From Syntrophaceticus sp050949745 (GTDB lineage: Bacteria; Bacillota; DSM-12270; Thermacetogeniales; Thermacetogeniaceae), in contig JBMNGF010000012.1 in assembly GCA_050949745.1 (NCBI GenBank), positions 1-64,000 of the forward strand: a DNA stretch of 64,000 bases, in the 5' to 3' direction. The notes beneath the pieces were generated by a model. The model saw nothing but the letters and a program-made list of their open reading frames with translations, searched no databases and had not been told where the DNA came from. The stretch's first letter is position 1, and every line of letters starts with the position of its first letter. Shown here one piece after another: positions 35,582-44,506 of this stretch. The translations under genes were made by a program, and so were the position numbers.

Positions 35582-36412
35582 TTATTTCTTATGATAAAGC
35601 TTGTAAACCTGGCTTTTACTCAACCCCAAGGCACGTGCCACACCTTTGCAGGCATCATGGACACCGGCTCCCGCCCTGATCAGTAGATCCACCCCTTCCC
35701 GAATCACCTGGTAATCCCCTGTGAATTGATGATCCTCTCCTCCCTGCTTGCCCTCTACAACCAGAGTTATTTCTCCGGGGGGTGCAGTAGAAAAATGTTC
35801 AAGGGCTTCAGCAAAGCTACCACGGAAGACCTCCTCAAACTGTTTGGTGAGTTCTCTAACCACAGCCACCCGCCGCTGCTCACCCCAAAGACCACTGAAC
35901 TCCTTGATGGTCTCCCTGAGACGGCGGGGGGATTCGTAGAAAACTCCTGTCCAGGGGTTTTCTGCGAGCTCCTGCAACAACTCTTGCCGCTCCCCCTTTT
36001 TGCGGGGCAAAAAACCGATAAAATAAAAGGGATGGGGTGTAAAACCGGAAACAACCAGTGCAGAAATAACTGCGGAAGGGCCTGGCAAAACAGTTATCTG
36101 ATGGCCTGCGGCCAGGGCCTGTTGGATGAGAAAAAATCCTGGATCTGATATTGCAGGAGTTCCGGCATCACTGACCAGTGCTATCTCTTTGCCCTGAGCC
36201 AACTCTGCCAGAAGATAGGGGGCTTTTTCCCGTTCATTGTGTTCATGGTAGCTGGTAGTCTTCGCTTTAATACCGTAGTGATTCAAAAGTTTCCTTGTCT
36301 GACGGGTATCCTCTGCAGCGATCAAGTCAACACCGCCCAGGACATCGAGCACACGCCTCGTAATATCTTTCAGATTGCCCAGCGGTGTAGAGCAGAGATA
36401 AAGTACCCCCAT
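35582..36412 (-). CDS. rsmI: 16S rRNA (cytidine1402-2'-O)-methyltransferase
   Basis: RsmI 2'-O-methylates C1402 of 16S rRNA in the decoding centre. This tetrapyrrole-methylase-fold SAM enzyme has the typical N-terminus LYLCSTPLGNLKDITRRVLD, the segment ALVSDAGTPAISDPG and LPGPSAVISALVVSG. The C-terminal helix-turn-helix-like tail (GVARALGLSKSQVYKLYH) is usual. The start at 36412 follows AAGGGGTGAG, 6 bp after the yaaT stop, so it is co-transcribed with holB-yaaT. Its length, 276, is normal. Confidence 0.95.
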   Translation of the reverse strand: MGVLYLCSTPLGNLKDITRRVLDVLGGVDLIAAEDTRQTRKLLNHYGIKAKTTSYHEHNEREKAPYLLAELAQGKEIALVSDAGTPAISDPGFFLIQQALAAGHQITVLPGPSAVISALVVSGFTPHPFYFIGFLPRKKGERQELLQELAENPWTGVFYESPRRLRETIKEFSGLWGEQRRVAVVRELTKQFEEVFRGSFAEALEHFSTAPPGEITLVVEGKQGGEDHQFTGDYQVIREGVDLLIRAGAGVHDACKGVARALGLSKSQVYKLYHKK

Positions 36413-36418
36413 TTTTGC

Positions 36419-37207
36419 TCACCCCTTACCCTCTGTTAAATCATCCTCCTGCGGTTCCTCTTCCTTGGAATCCGTTACACAATTGCATTCATCCTTGCAC
36501 TTGTAGCATTCATTTTCATACTTCAAACAGCACATCAAACGGCCGCAGGAACCGCTGATCTTACTGGGATTCAAGGACAGGTTCTGTCCCTTAGCCATGC
36601 GGATGGAGACCGGTTCAAAATCCCCGAGCCAGGTAGAGCAGCAGAGCTCCCTGCCACAGGGCCCAATGCCGCCCAGCAGCTTGGCCTCATCTCTGACACC
36701 GATCTGCCGCAGCTCAATCCTGGTCCTGAACACAGAGGCCAAATCCTTGACCAGTTCACGAAAGTCAACACGGCCGTCAGCAGTGAAATAAAAAAGTATC
36801 TTTCCCACATCAAAAGTAAATTCCACATCGACCAATTTCATGGGAAGTCCATGTTCAGCAATCTTTTGTTCACAGATGGTGAAGGCCTCTTGAGCATGAC
36901 GCTTGTTTTCTTCGATGACCCCTATATCCTCTGGGGTGGCTTTCCTGATCACCTCACGCAGAGGAGGGACAATCTCTTCTACAGGCATCTGCCGCGGCTC
37001 AACCACAACAGTACCTGCCTCAATACCGCGCACTGTCGATAAGATCACCAGGTCATCTGCTTTAAGCTCCTCTTCCCCCATTTTAAAATAATAAATCTTT
37101 CCTGCCGGACGAAATCTTACCCCGACAACTGTAACTGTGCCGGTTTCCGGTAGTTCAACACCACCCAGATCCGTATCTTCACTAATATTTTTCTGATTAT
37201 CATCCAT
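36419..37207 (-). CDS. yaaT: PSP1-domain protein YaaT (sporulation/RNA-processing factor)
   Basis: This PSP1-family protein is orthologous by position and sequence to Bacillus YaaT (RicT), part of the Fe-S-containing RicAFT complex affecting the phosphorelay and RNase Y activity. The PSP1 core includes VGVRFRPAGKIYYF and FDVGKILFYFTADGRVDFRELVKDL in pieces. The C-terminal Cys cluster reads CGRELCC, then CGRLMCCLKYENECYKCKDECNC in part, and can hold Fe-S. It is downstream of holB and just upstream of rsmI. Its partner genes ricA and ricF are not in the window. Confidence 0.92.
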   Translation of the reverse strand: MDDNQKNISEDTDLGGVELPETGTVTVVGVRFRPAGKIYYFKMGEEELKADDLVILSTVRGIEAGTVVVEPRQMPVEEIVPPLREVIRKATPEDIGVIEENKRHAQEAFTICEQKIAEHGLPMKLVDVEFTFDVGKILFYFTADGRVDFRELVKDLASVFRTRIELRQIGVRDEAKLLGGIGPCGRELCCSTWLGDFEPVSIRMAKGQNLSLNPSKISGSCGRLMCCLKYENECYKCKDECNCVTDSKEEEPQEDDLTEGKG

Positions 37208-37381
37208 AAAATCCCTGCTTTCTTGGTTTGTTCCTCACTAGGGTCCATCAGAGGAACGGCAGACTGTAATAAAGCTGCTATATTGTGTTTAACAACGCAA
37301 TATTTTGCGGGTTTATCTACTGTTAGCATACCATATTTTGTGCTCAATCTGACTGTTCTCATTTAGTTTAATCAATCTTTA

Positions 37382-38212
37382 CTAATTCTGCACTTCTTGC
37401 TGGACATTTATGAGTGTCATTGACAGCACAAGGGACACAGAGGCATTGACCTCCAGCTGACGAAGTCCTTTGAGCAGTAGCTCCAGACAGGCAGCCGCCT
37501 TCAGCCATTGAGATGAAGACTGACCCTGATAGACCTGCTCAAAATAAGCTAAAATATCCTCTAATAAATCATGGGCAGCAGAACGGTCTGTCCCCAGGAG
37601 ACGCACCTCTCTCAGCAGTTCTGCAGCTGTTCCACCGGTGATGATTCTGACAAGTTTTTCCCATGTTTCCTGGGAATCCTCCTCACCTAAGGCTACTGTT
37701 TCCTGGCTTTTTGCGCTGCCTCTAAAAAATACCACACGGCAGCGGGATACAATGGTCGGCAGCAATGAGCGCTGATCCTCTGTCACTAGGAGGAAAATGG
37801 TGCCAGGCAGAGGCTCCTCTAAGACCTTCAATAAGCTATTGGCAGCAGGGGCTGTCAACAGCTCCGGCTGCTGCAGGAGAAAAACCTGCTTTCTGCCCAA
37901 ATCAGGGCTGTAGCGGAAAAAGGGCTGCCACAAACGCAGCTGATCTATTTTTATAGAACTTCCATCAGGCTGCAGAGAGTGGTAATCAGGGTGTCCACCC
38001 CTCTCCCAGGCCTGACAGGATGGGCACAAAGCACAGGGATTACCGTCTGCCGGCTCACGACAGAGCAGGGCTTGTACAAAAAGCGACACAATCTCTTCCT
38101 TATCTCTGCACAGGCTGCCAGCCAACAGATATGCATGGGCAGGTGTACCCTGACGTAGATCCTGCTGCAGCTGCCGCCCAGCAGTACTGTCACCGAATTT
38201 TTGCAAACCCAT
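37382..38212 (-). CDS. holB: DNA polymerase III delta' subunit
   Basis: Delta' is a clamp-loader subunit of the AAA+ family. A zinc module is visible (CREPADGNPCALCPSC), followed by the delta'-type region with LLQQPELLTAPAANSLLKVLEEP, DQRSLLPTIVSRCRVV. It has no functional Walker A, as expected. ATG at 38212 with GGGTGG upstream is preferred to the GTG before it. It lies between tmk and yaaT as in Bacillus, minus the small yaaQ/yaaR genes. At 277 residues it is shorter than many homologues (about 320). Confidence 0.9.
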   Translation of the reverse strand: MGLQKFGDSTAGRQLQQDLRQGTPAHAYLLAGSLCRDKEEIVSLFVQALLCREPADGNPCALCPSCQAWERGGHPDYHSLQPDGSSIKIDQLRLWQPFFRYSPDLGRKQVFLLQQPELLTAPAANSLLKVLEEPLPGTIFLLVTEDQRSLLPTIVSRCRVVFFRGSAKSQETVALGEEDSQETWEKLVRIITGGTAAELLREVRLLGTDRSAAHDLLEDILAYFEQVYQGQSSSQWLKAAACLELLLKGLRQLEVNASVSLVLSMTLINVQQEVQN

Positions 38213-38250
38213 CACCCACCCCTCTAGTTAGCTCTGCTTGAAGGAAGTCT

Positions 38251-38901
38251 TCAAAAGGCTCCCCCCGGATCCCTGCCGGTCAAGTAATTCAGCACATGCT
38301 TCTCAATCTGCTTCTGCACCCAATCTGGCCTGCCGCTGGCATCAACAACTCTGATCCGTTCTGGGCAGCTGTCAGCCAGAATACGGTAGCCCTCCCTCAC
38401 CCGCTGATGAAAGCTCAGGCTCTCCTGTTCTAAGCGGTCCCTTTCTATTTTACCCGATGAACGCCTAAATCCTTCCTCTGGAGGGAGATCGAGCAAAATG
38501 GTGCGAAATGCCCCTAATTTATTCAAAGCAAACCCATTGACCATACGCAACCTTTCCAGATCAAGAGAACGCCCATAGCCCTGGTAGGCTAGGCTGGAAT
38601 CCACAAAACGATCACAGAGAACAACCTTCCCAGCAGCTAATGCAGGCAGGATCACCTCATCGATAAGTTGGGCGCGGGCTGCTGCATAGAGCAGCGCTTC
38701 TGCAGCCGCCGACATCTCCTTGTAGCTGGGATCAAGCAATAGTTGACGGATAGCCTCAGAAAGACGTGTCCCCCCAGGCTCCCGAATCCTTACCACAGGA
38801 TACCCCTGTTCCTCCAGAAAACCCTCAGTCAGCTGAATTTGTGTAGTTTTTCCCGCCCCATCAGGGCCTTCGAATGTTATCAGTTTGCCTCTAGCTTCCA
38901 C
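38251..38901 (-). CDS. tmk: Thymidylate kinase
   Basis: Tmk phosphorylates dTMP to dTDP. The P-loop GPDGAGKTT is at residues 12-20, the DR(F/Y) motif reads DRFVDSSLAYQGYGR, and the lid region has ERDRLEQESLSFHQRVREGY. Its length, 216, is usual. It is followed by holB 38 bp away and preceded within 5 bp by the decarboxylase gene, so all three form one operon. Confidence 0.96.
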   Translation of the reverse strand: MEARGKLITFEGPDGAGKTTQIQLTEGFLEEQGYPVVRIREPGGTRLSEAIRQLLLDPSYKEMSAAAEALLYAAARAQLIDEVILPALAAGKVVLCDRFVDSSLAYQGYGRSLDLERLRMVNGFALNKLGAFRTILLDLPPEEGFRRSSGKIERDRLEQESLSFHQRVREGYRILADSCPERIRVVDASGRPDWVQKQIEKHVLNYLTGRDPGGAF

Positions 38902-38905
38902 TACT

Positions 38906-40384
38906 TCAACTCCCTACAGCAATCTTTATTGAACCGCGGCTCCTCCCTGGCCAAACACCACCTGACATCTCCCACTCCCGCAAAAAATCAATGACCTCTT
39001 CCTCAATCCTCTCCCCCGGACAGATCACCGGAACACCGGGGGGATAGGGTGCGATAACTTCTGCCGCAGTTTCGCCCAAGGCATCATCCCACTTAACCGA
39101 TCTATAGGATGCGTAATAAGCCTCTCTGGGTGTGAGTACCTGGGTTGGAATGGGCAGCTGTAAAGGATCCGGAAACAAAGGTTTGTCGATGGGGCTCCTC
39201 ACAGAACAAGCCCTAGCCAATGAACTCAAAGCTTGATACAACTTCTCCATGGCATCCCTGCCAGTTGCAGGCCCTAAAATCAGAATTAAATTTTGGAAAT
39301 CCGCCATTTCCACCAGTATCCCCCACTCCCGATGCAGCCAATCAGCTGCATCAAAGCCTGTTATCCCCAGCTCCCTGACATTGATTACCAATCTGCTAGG
39401 GTCATACTCCACCACTCCTGGCACTTGCAAGAGCTCTTCCCCTAGGGCTGTGATCCCATCGATCTGGGAGAACCTCTGGCGCAGCTGCCCGGCAAGTCGT
39501 GCAGCCATCTCCCACTGCTCTTCCTCCTGCTCACACTGACAGCGGGCCACATCTAAGGAAGCCATCAACAGATATGAAGGGCTGCTGGACTGCACTATAC
39601 GCAGGGCATCCCTGATTGCCCCCAGGTCATTCTCCCCCTGACAGTGAAGATAAGCCGACTGGGTGAAGGAGCCCAATACTTTATGAGCACCCTGAGCAGC
39701 ATAATCTGCCCCTGCCCTGAGGGCAGACAGTGGAAAGAGGGGGCTTGTGCCAAAATGTGCCCCATGTGCTTCATCCACCAGTACAGCACAATTATGTTGA
39801 CGGGCTGCGGCAACCTGCTGCCTGATCTCTCCTGCCAGCCCATAGTAATTGGGGTGCAGCAGAACAACCAAAGCCTGCTCATCAAAGGTGGCAAGGGATT
39901 TTTCCAGATCCGCAGCCCTAACAGCCCCAGGCAACCCCAATACCCCATCTGACTTTACAGGAAGATAAACAGGCTCTGCCCCGCTGAGGATCAGTCCATG
40001 AATAACCGCCTGGTGGCTGGTGCGGGGGAGCACCACCTTGCTCTTTGTGTGGCTTTCAGCCAGCATGACAGCCAAAATACCGGCACTGGTTCCATTCACC
40101 AGAAAAAATGTCTCTTTTGCTCCAAAATAATCAGCTGCTGCCCTTTGGGCCTCCATGATAATCCCCTCTGCATCATGGAGGTTATCCAGCCCTGGCAGTT
40201 CAGTCAGATCCAGCTGAAAGACCATCTCTCCCAGCAGTTGGCGCCACTCCGCCAAACTCCCCAACCCTTGCTTGTGGCCTGGAGTATGGTAACTCTGATA
40301 TTCTTCCTGTACATGGCTGAGCAAAGCTGCCAGTAAAGGCATCCTCTTATCTATGCTTTTTATCCTTCTGTTTATTGCAACCAC
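38906..40384 (-). CDS. PLP-dependent Orn/Lys/Arg decarboxylase-family protein (YaaO-like)
   Basis: This fold-type I decarboxylase has the family N-terminus YHTPGHKQG (32-40), GTSAG and the PLP lysine Lys235 in QGAHKVLGSFTQSAYLH, with Asp204 in DEAHGAH contacting the ring nitrogen. Bacillus YaaO lies at the same place before tmk. The substrate could be lysine, arginine or ornithine. The start is uncertain: GTG at 40384 has no obvious ribosome-binding site and an ATG at 40342 (MPLLAALLSHVQ) is possible. The length, about 490, matches this short subfamily. It leads the tmk-holB operon, downstream of a clear terminator. Confidence 0.88.
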   Translation of the reverse strand: MVAINRRIKSIDKRMPLLAALLSHVQEEYQSYHTPGHKQGLGSLAEWRQLLGEMVFQLDLTELPGLDNLHDAEGIIMEAQRAAADYFGAKETFFLVNGTSAGILAVMLAESHTKSKVVLPRTSHQAVIHGLILSGAEPVYLPVKSDGVLGLPGAVRAADLEKSLATFDEQALVVLLHPNYYGLAGEIRQQVAAARQHNCAVLVDEAHGAHFGTSPLFPLSALRAGADYAAQGAHKVLGSFTQSAYLHCQGENDLGAIRDALRIVQSSSPSYLLMASLDVARCQCEQEEEQWEMAARLAGQLRQRFSQIDGITALGEELLQVPGVVEYDPSRLVINVRELGITGFDAADWLHREWGILVEMADFQNLILILGPATGRDAMEKLYQALSSLARACSVRSPIDKPLFPDPLQLPIPTQVLTPREAYYASYRSVKWDDALGETAAEVIAPYPPGVPVICPGERIEEEVIDFLREWEMSGGVWPGRSRGSIKIAVGS

Positions 40385-40479
40385 CTGATCTTTTATCTTC
40401 TGCTGTTATTTTACCATATTGCCCTCCCTGTCCGGAGCATTTACACAAAATCGCTGTTCAAATATAAAAAGCAGATAGA

Positions 40480-40505
40480 ACAAAAAAACGCAAGTTATCC
40501 TTGCG
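40480..40505 (-). terminator. Intrinsic terminator after gin
   Basis: On the minus strand CGCAAG pairs with CTTGCG around GATAA (40489-40505) and is followed by seven T. It separates the gin transcript from the decarboxylase-tmk-holB operon. The remainder of 40385-40711 shows no gene. Confidence 0.8.
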
Positions 40506-40711
40506 CAATATACTAACCCCGACCAGAACATGGGGGGGATAATAATAAGCTATTTAACGGTTTTTGCTTGCAAACATACTCTGGCATCAATCAAACTCAG
40601 GCAAACTCAAGGCTAACAAATCCTGTCAGGAAAAAGCCTAGGATAAACTAAGGCACTGACAGCAGATTGGGAACTCTTTATGAAGTAAGGCAGTTTCAGC
40701 GAAAATAGTTT

Positions 40712-40942
40712 CTATGGCTTCACATAACCCCAAATCTTTTTAAGCTTTTCTTTTATTTGCGAATAGTGGCTGTCTCCGACCCGCGAACGAACAATCTCAT
40801 TTTCACACCGAGTACAAAGAAAGCACCCCGAAACCACCATTCCCCCTGCGATACCCCTGGGAGGTGTTTCTCCGCAGATCACACAGATGGGTAGCAGAAC
40901 ACCCTTTTGCCCAGAATGACGCTGCTGTATCCTTCTGTACAT
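40712..40942 (-). CDS. csfB: Sigma-G inhibitor Gin (CsfB-like)
   Basis: This small zinc-finger protein matches Gin/CsfB, the anti-sigma factor that blocks sigma-G (and sigma-E) at the wrong time or compartment in sporulation. From ATG 40942 the Cys pairs are CVIC (20/23) and CTRC (43/46), with a PPRGI segment after the first pair and a C-terminal helix SQIKEKLKKIWGY, as in Bacillus Gin. It holds the same place in the order bofA, csfB, yaaO, tmk. A GGAGGCG precedes a GTG-ATG pair, so the start may be one codon earlier. Confidence 0.82.
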   Translation of the reverse strand: MYRRIQQRHSGQKGVLLPICVICGETPPRGIAGGMVVSGCFLCTRCENEIVRSRVGDSHYSQIKEKLKKIWGYVKP

Positions 40943-41053
40943 CACTATTTCGCCTCCACAGATCATCCTATATTATTATAATACGCAAAAGTCCTACCAA
41001 CCATCCCTGATAGGGAAAATTCAGCAGAGCCCTTTGTTTAAATGATTAAGAGA

Positions 41054-41335
41054 TTAAGTGCTTGAACATCCACATACTGGGCAAGGGGCCTCCTTCACCT
41101 TATCAGGATCAGAGGCATTTCCGCGCTTCTTCTTAACCATTTGGTCATTTCTATAATTTTTCTTCATATTTTTGCTTCTCATATACTCAACTGCCTTTAA
41201 ATTAGCTATTTGGTGCTGTTCAAAACACTCATCACAGAGAAAATAGATAGTACCTCCAATATCTCTGGGTTCGGCATTTTTAATACCACAGGCATAACAA
41301 AAAATACCTTTTAGGAATTTCCTATTCCCGTTCAT
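41054..41335 (-). CDS. Small protein with two zinc-ribbon-like Cys clusters, unknown function
   Basis: This 93-residue protein has CYAC (13/16) with CDEC (34/37), a probable treble-clef or ribbon, then a Lys-rich segment (about 54-72) and a second CPVCGC cluster at 85-90. The first half resembles Gin-like fingers but is not the same family. I do not recognise it. The start follows GGAGGACGAATAG. It lies between gin and the oxidoreductase operon, on the same strand. Nucleic-acid or protein binding is a guess. Confidence 0.65.
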   Translation of the reverse strand: MNGNRKFLKGIFCYACGIKNAEPRDIGGTIYFLCDECFEQHQIANLKAVEYMRSKNMKKNYRNDQMVKKKRGNASDPDKVKEAPCPVCGCSST

Positions 41336-41599
41336 CTATTCGTCCTCCATTGTTTAATGTCAAAGCTCGATTATTTATTCGCTGATGCGTATGACCTTAG
41401 TCTTTAAGACCTAAGTCTAAAGTCCCGTTAGGAAATTCATTCGGCATATTTCCTAAAATTCCTCCTTCCTCCAAAAAATTCTTATAAATATCATTAAACG
41501 TTGATATTTTGTTCCATTTACAGCAGGCTACCCACTCTTATTTCCATTTTTGCGCTAACACAAGGAAATTCAAATCCTAGCAAGTGTGGTAGAGGCAGC

Positions 41600-41872
41600 C
41601 TATTTTTCTTTTTCCTCTTTAGCTTTGCGCTCGATAGCTATGGCGCAGTCGGGGCAAACCTGCTCACAGATGCGACAGGCCTTGCACTTTTCCGGATCAG
41701 CAAGCACTGTAGGTGTGCCATAGACACCCAGATCATCTGACCAGCTTAAAGCATCTTCAGGACACTTTTCTCGGCAGAGGCCACAGCCTTTACAAAGCCC
41801 GGGAAAGATTCGAAAGATTGCTTTCCCTTGATGAACCTCTTTTTCATTAAACTTAACGGCTGTTTTCCTCAT
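41600..41872 (-). CDS. korD: 2-oxoacid:ferredoxin oxidoreductase delta subunit (2[4Fe-4S] ferredoxin)
   Basis: This 90-residue ferredoxin-like subunit has two CxxCxxCxxxCP motifs (CKGCGLCREKCP and CKACRICEQVCP), each for one [4Fe-4S] cluster. It passes electrons from the catalytic subunits to ferredoxin. It is last in the alpha-beta-gamma-delta operon, with its ATG two bases after the gamma stop and GGGGGTGG within the gamma end as ribosome-binding site. The cognate oxoacid is not set by this subunit. Confidence 0.9.
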   Translation of the reverse strand: MRKTAVKFNEKEVHQGKAIFRIFPGLCKGCGLCREKCPEDALSWSDDLGVYGTPTVLADPEKCKACRICEQVCPDCAIAIERKAKEEKEK

Positions 41873-41874
41873 GA

Positions 41875-42447
41875 TCAGGCCACCCCCGTTCCGGTAACCA
41901 TTTTATAACCCCTCTCCAGAGCTTTAAAGTTCATCTCCCTGAGCTCGGGGTTTTGTTCAAATTTATAGCCCAGCTTTTGCTCGATGGCCTCTTTTGCCTT
42001 CTCTAAGGTCACCACATGGGTGGAACCGATCACTGCTCCCATGATCAATATGTTGAAAACCCGTGGATGCAGCTCTTGATTGGCTGTTTCCAGAGCGGTA
42101 ATAGCCAGGATTCGCTGAGCATCTTGCGGGATATCACCTTCCACACCCTTGATCCCTGCGTCATAGATAAATACTGTCTCTGGACCCACATACATAGCTA
42201 CCCGACGCACCGCCCGGTCGCTTAAGGCGACAACGATATCAGCTCTTTTAAACTTAGGTGCTCCGATCTTTTCATCCCCGATCTGCACAAAAGCTATAGA
42301 GACTCCACCCCTCTGTTCCACCCCAAAGTTGGGGATGTAGAGGATTTCCTTTCCTTCCATAGCCGCCGCATCAGTCAGAATCATGGCCACAGACTGCACC
42401 CCCTGGCCACCTTCACCTGCCAGGGCGATCTTAACAGCTTTGCCCAT
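41875..42447 (-). CDS. korC: 2-oxoacid:ferredoxin oxidoreductase gamma subunit
   Basis: This 190-residue subunit has the conserved start IALAGEGGQGVQS, followed by NFGVEQRGGVS and VIGSTHVV. In the heterotetramer it carries the coenzyme-A-binding region. Start ATG 42447 follows AAGGAGGGATAGG, 2 bp after the beta stop. It belongs to the KOR/VOR class. Confidence 0.92.
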   Translation of the reverse strand: MGKAVKIALAGEGGQGVQSVAMILTDAAAMEGKEILYIPNFGVEQRGGVSIAFVQIGDEKIGAPKFKRADIVVALSDRAVRRVAMYVGPETVFIYDAGIKGVEGDIPQDAQRILAITALETANQELHPRVFNILIMGAVIGSTHVVTLEKAKEAIEQKLGYKFEQNPELREMNFKALERGYKMVTGTGVA

Positions 42448-42449
42448 TC

Positions 42450-43199
42450 CTATCCCTCCTTACCCTGGGGTGTTTTAAATTCACCTGGAGGATACTGTTC
42501 ACTCATCTGCTCCTCCAGAAAGGCCCAGGTTCTTTCGGCATTTGTGCGCCAGTTGGTAGGGCAGGTGGAGAGGGCCTCGACAAAGGAGAAACCTCTCTCA
42601 TCCATCTGATTTTGTATAGCTTTTTTGATGTATTGCTTGAGCTTGCGGAATCTGGCCACACTCCCCCGGGCCACATAGGCACCCTCCTGGGTAATGGCTG
42701 AAACCATCTCAGGCCCCATCATGGGGTAGCCGGCCACACTCACATCTCTGCCATAGGGAGTAGTCTCCGTCTTCTGGTCAGGCATTGTGGTCGGGGCCAT
42801 CTGTCCGCCAGTCATGGCATAGATCGTGTTGTTCACCAGCAGCACTGTAATTTTATCATCTCTGGTAGCAGCATTGACCAGGTGCTGGGAACCGATGGCA
42901 TAGCCCCCTCCATCCCCCATATAGGCGATGACGATCAGCTCAGGATTCGCCCTTTTAATTCCCACCATCACCGGAGTGGTTCTCCCATGGTGTGTCTGGA
43001 CTGAGTCCACATTAAAAAAATCCCAGGCAAGAAGGGAGCAGCCGATATCACAGCCAAAAACAACCCTATCCTGGATCCCCAATTCATCGATCACCTGACC
43101 AAGGGCCTTGAGGACTAAACCATGCCCGCAGCCCGGACAAAACTTATGGGGTTTACTCTCTAAATTCCAGCTTATTGGTATTTTCGGCAGCACTTCCAT
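42450..43199 (-). CDS. korB: 2-oxoacid:ferredoxin oxidoreductase beta subunit (TPP-binding)
   Basis: The beta subunit binds thiamine diphosphate. FCPGCGHGLVLKAL supplies cluster or active-site Cys, and the TPP motif is GDGGGYAIG followed at the usual distance by LLVNN. The segment GGQMAPTT is typical of KOR/VOR enzymes. ATG 43199, preceded by GGAGGGGG, is preferred to the GTG one codon earlier. It lacks a [4Fe-4S] extension, consistent with the separate delta subunit. Confidence 0.92.
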   Translation of the reverse strand: MEVLPKIPISWNLESKPHKFCPGCGHGLVLKALGQVIDELGIQDRVVFGCDIGCSLLAWDFFNVDSVQTHHGRTTPVMVGIKRANPELIVIAYMGDGGGYAIGSQHLVNAATRDDKITVLLVNNTIYAMTGGQMAPTTMPDQKTETTPYGRDVSVAGYPMMGPEMVSAITQEGAYVARGSVARFRKLKQYIKKAIQNQMDERGFSFVEALSTCPTNWRTNAERTWAFLEEQMSEQYPPGEFKTPQGKEG

Positions 43200-43202
43200 C
43201 AC

Positions 43203-44300
43203 TTATTCCCCCTCCCCTAGTATTTTTTTTGTATCTGCAATAATCTCTTCCGGAGTGATCCCCATACCAGGGCGCAGGTCTGTCTTGATGGGCACTTCCA
43301 TACCGTAGAGATTATCCTTGACTATTTTCAGCAGCTGGCCATAGGCAGACTCCACAACCAAAAGCTGTTTTGCTTTTGCCGCAGCCTGCCGCAGCTCTTT
43401 CTGAGGGAAGGGACGCAATGTGATCGGCCGGAAACAGCCCACTTTCAGCCCTTCATCTGCCAGTTCCCTGGCAGCCATAGCCGCAGAGCGAAAGACCACA
43501 CCATGAGCGATGATCAGCAGATCCGCATCATCGGTGTTGAATTCCTCATACTCGGTGATCTCTGGGGCCATTTCTTCAAAATCTTTGATATTATTGCTCA
43601 ACACCTCGAACAACTCTTCTTCGGTATTGTAGGTGTTCCGCAGATGAGCAGGCCGGCGGTCTTCAGCTGGTTTGCCCCGTTTTCCTACAAAGGCTTCTGT
43701 AGGAACCATTTCTATGCCCTTATCTTGTGGATCATAGAGCACCAGAGACTCCCGCATCTTAGCTTGATAGCCATCAGCTAAAACGAATGTTGGAAAACGA
43801 TATTTCCAAGCTGTATTGAAAGCTTTAATAGTATAGTCAAACAGTTCCTGATGGGATGATGTAGAGTACACTATGCGCAAGCCCTCCCCATTCCCTCCGA
43901 AACAGGTCAGGGTCACTTCCTGCTGCGAATAGATAACTGTAGCTGTAGAAGGCCCGCCCCGCTGCTGTATCACCACAACTGTAGGGATACGCATCGCTTC
44001 TGCCATAGACATGGGTTCCTGCATCAACACATTGCCCGGCCCTGCAGTCGCAGTAAAGGCTCGCCGTCCGGCAAGGACCCCGCCCACAGTGGTAAATCCG
44101 GCGGAAAGCTCGTCCTCTGTCTGCAGAAACCTTTTGTCGTATTTGGGAGCCAGCCGTGTCCAATACTGCATCACCTCATTCTGTGGAGTAATGGGATAGC
44201 CGTACATTATCTCAACATCAGCGGCGAGAGCAGCCCAGGCGACAGCTTCATTGCCGGTCATAAAGGCCTTTTGCTCTCCTTTAATCGGTTTTTCCCCCAC
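43203..44300 (-). CDS. korA: 2-oxoacid:ferredoxin oxidoreductase alpha subunit
   Basis: This 365-residue alpha subunit has the pyrimidine-binding and transketolase-C-like parts: NEAVAWAALAADVEIMYGYP with ITPQNEVM, then TEDELSAGF, ATAGPGNVLMQEP and the C-terminal VVESAYGQLLKIV. It oxidatively decarboxylates a 2-oxoacid (2-oxoglutarate or a branched-chain oxoacid) to acyl-CoA with reduction of ferredoxin, or the reverse. The start is a GTG at 44300 behind AGGGGGTG. That ribosome-binding site lies immediately beside an IS605-type end. Confidence 0.92.
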   Translation of the reverse strand: MGEKPIKGEQKAFMTGNEAVAWAALAADVEIMYGYPITPQNEVMQYWTRLAPKYDKRFLQTEDELSAGFTTVGGVLAGRRAFTATAGPGNVLMQEPMSMAEAMRIPTVVVIQQRGGPSTATVIYSQQEVTLTCFGGNGEGLRIVYSTSSHQELFDYTIKAFNTAWKYRFPTFVLADGYQAKMRESLVLYDPQDKGIEMVPTEAFVGKRGKPAEDRRPAHLRNTYNTEEELFEVLSNNIKDFEEMAPEITEYEEFNTDDADLLIIAHGVVFRSAAMAARELADEGLKVGCFRPITLRPFPQKELRQAAAKAKQLLVVESAYGQLLKIVKDNLYGMEVPIKTDLRPGMGITPEEIIADTKKILGEGE

Positions 44301-44327
44301 TAATTAACACCCCCTGTGTTTGGCTTA

Positions 44328-44485
44328 TTGACATACTCCCCATGCCTGAAGGCAGGAGATTCTGTTTCATCGAAGGATGCCCATGGGTCTTACTCCTTCT
44401 CCAACAAGAGTTAATGCCCCAACTCTTTGAATTACGCCTTATATCCCCATAGCTAAATCAAGGGATATCACGGCGTTTTTCCGAT
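44328..44485 (-). mobile_element. Solitary IS605/IS1341-type right end with omega-RNA-like sequence, no TnpB
   Basis: On the minus strand the stretch GGCATCCTTCGATGAA, then an internal hairpin GCCT-GAA-GGC within CTCC/GGAG arms, ends in GGGGAGTATGTCAA (44328-44341). This is the characteristic 3' end of IS605/IS1341 elements, which encodes the TnpB omega-RNA scaffold. The upstream GGGGATATAAGGCG and AAAGAGTTGGGGCATTAACTC stretches also match that RNA region. No tnpB or tnpA frame is present; the next gene ends at 44507. The identification is by pattern recognition. Confidence 0.75.
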
Positions 44486-44506
44486 AACAAACTGACAGTA
44501 TTACCA

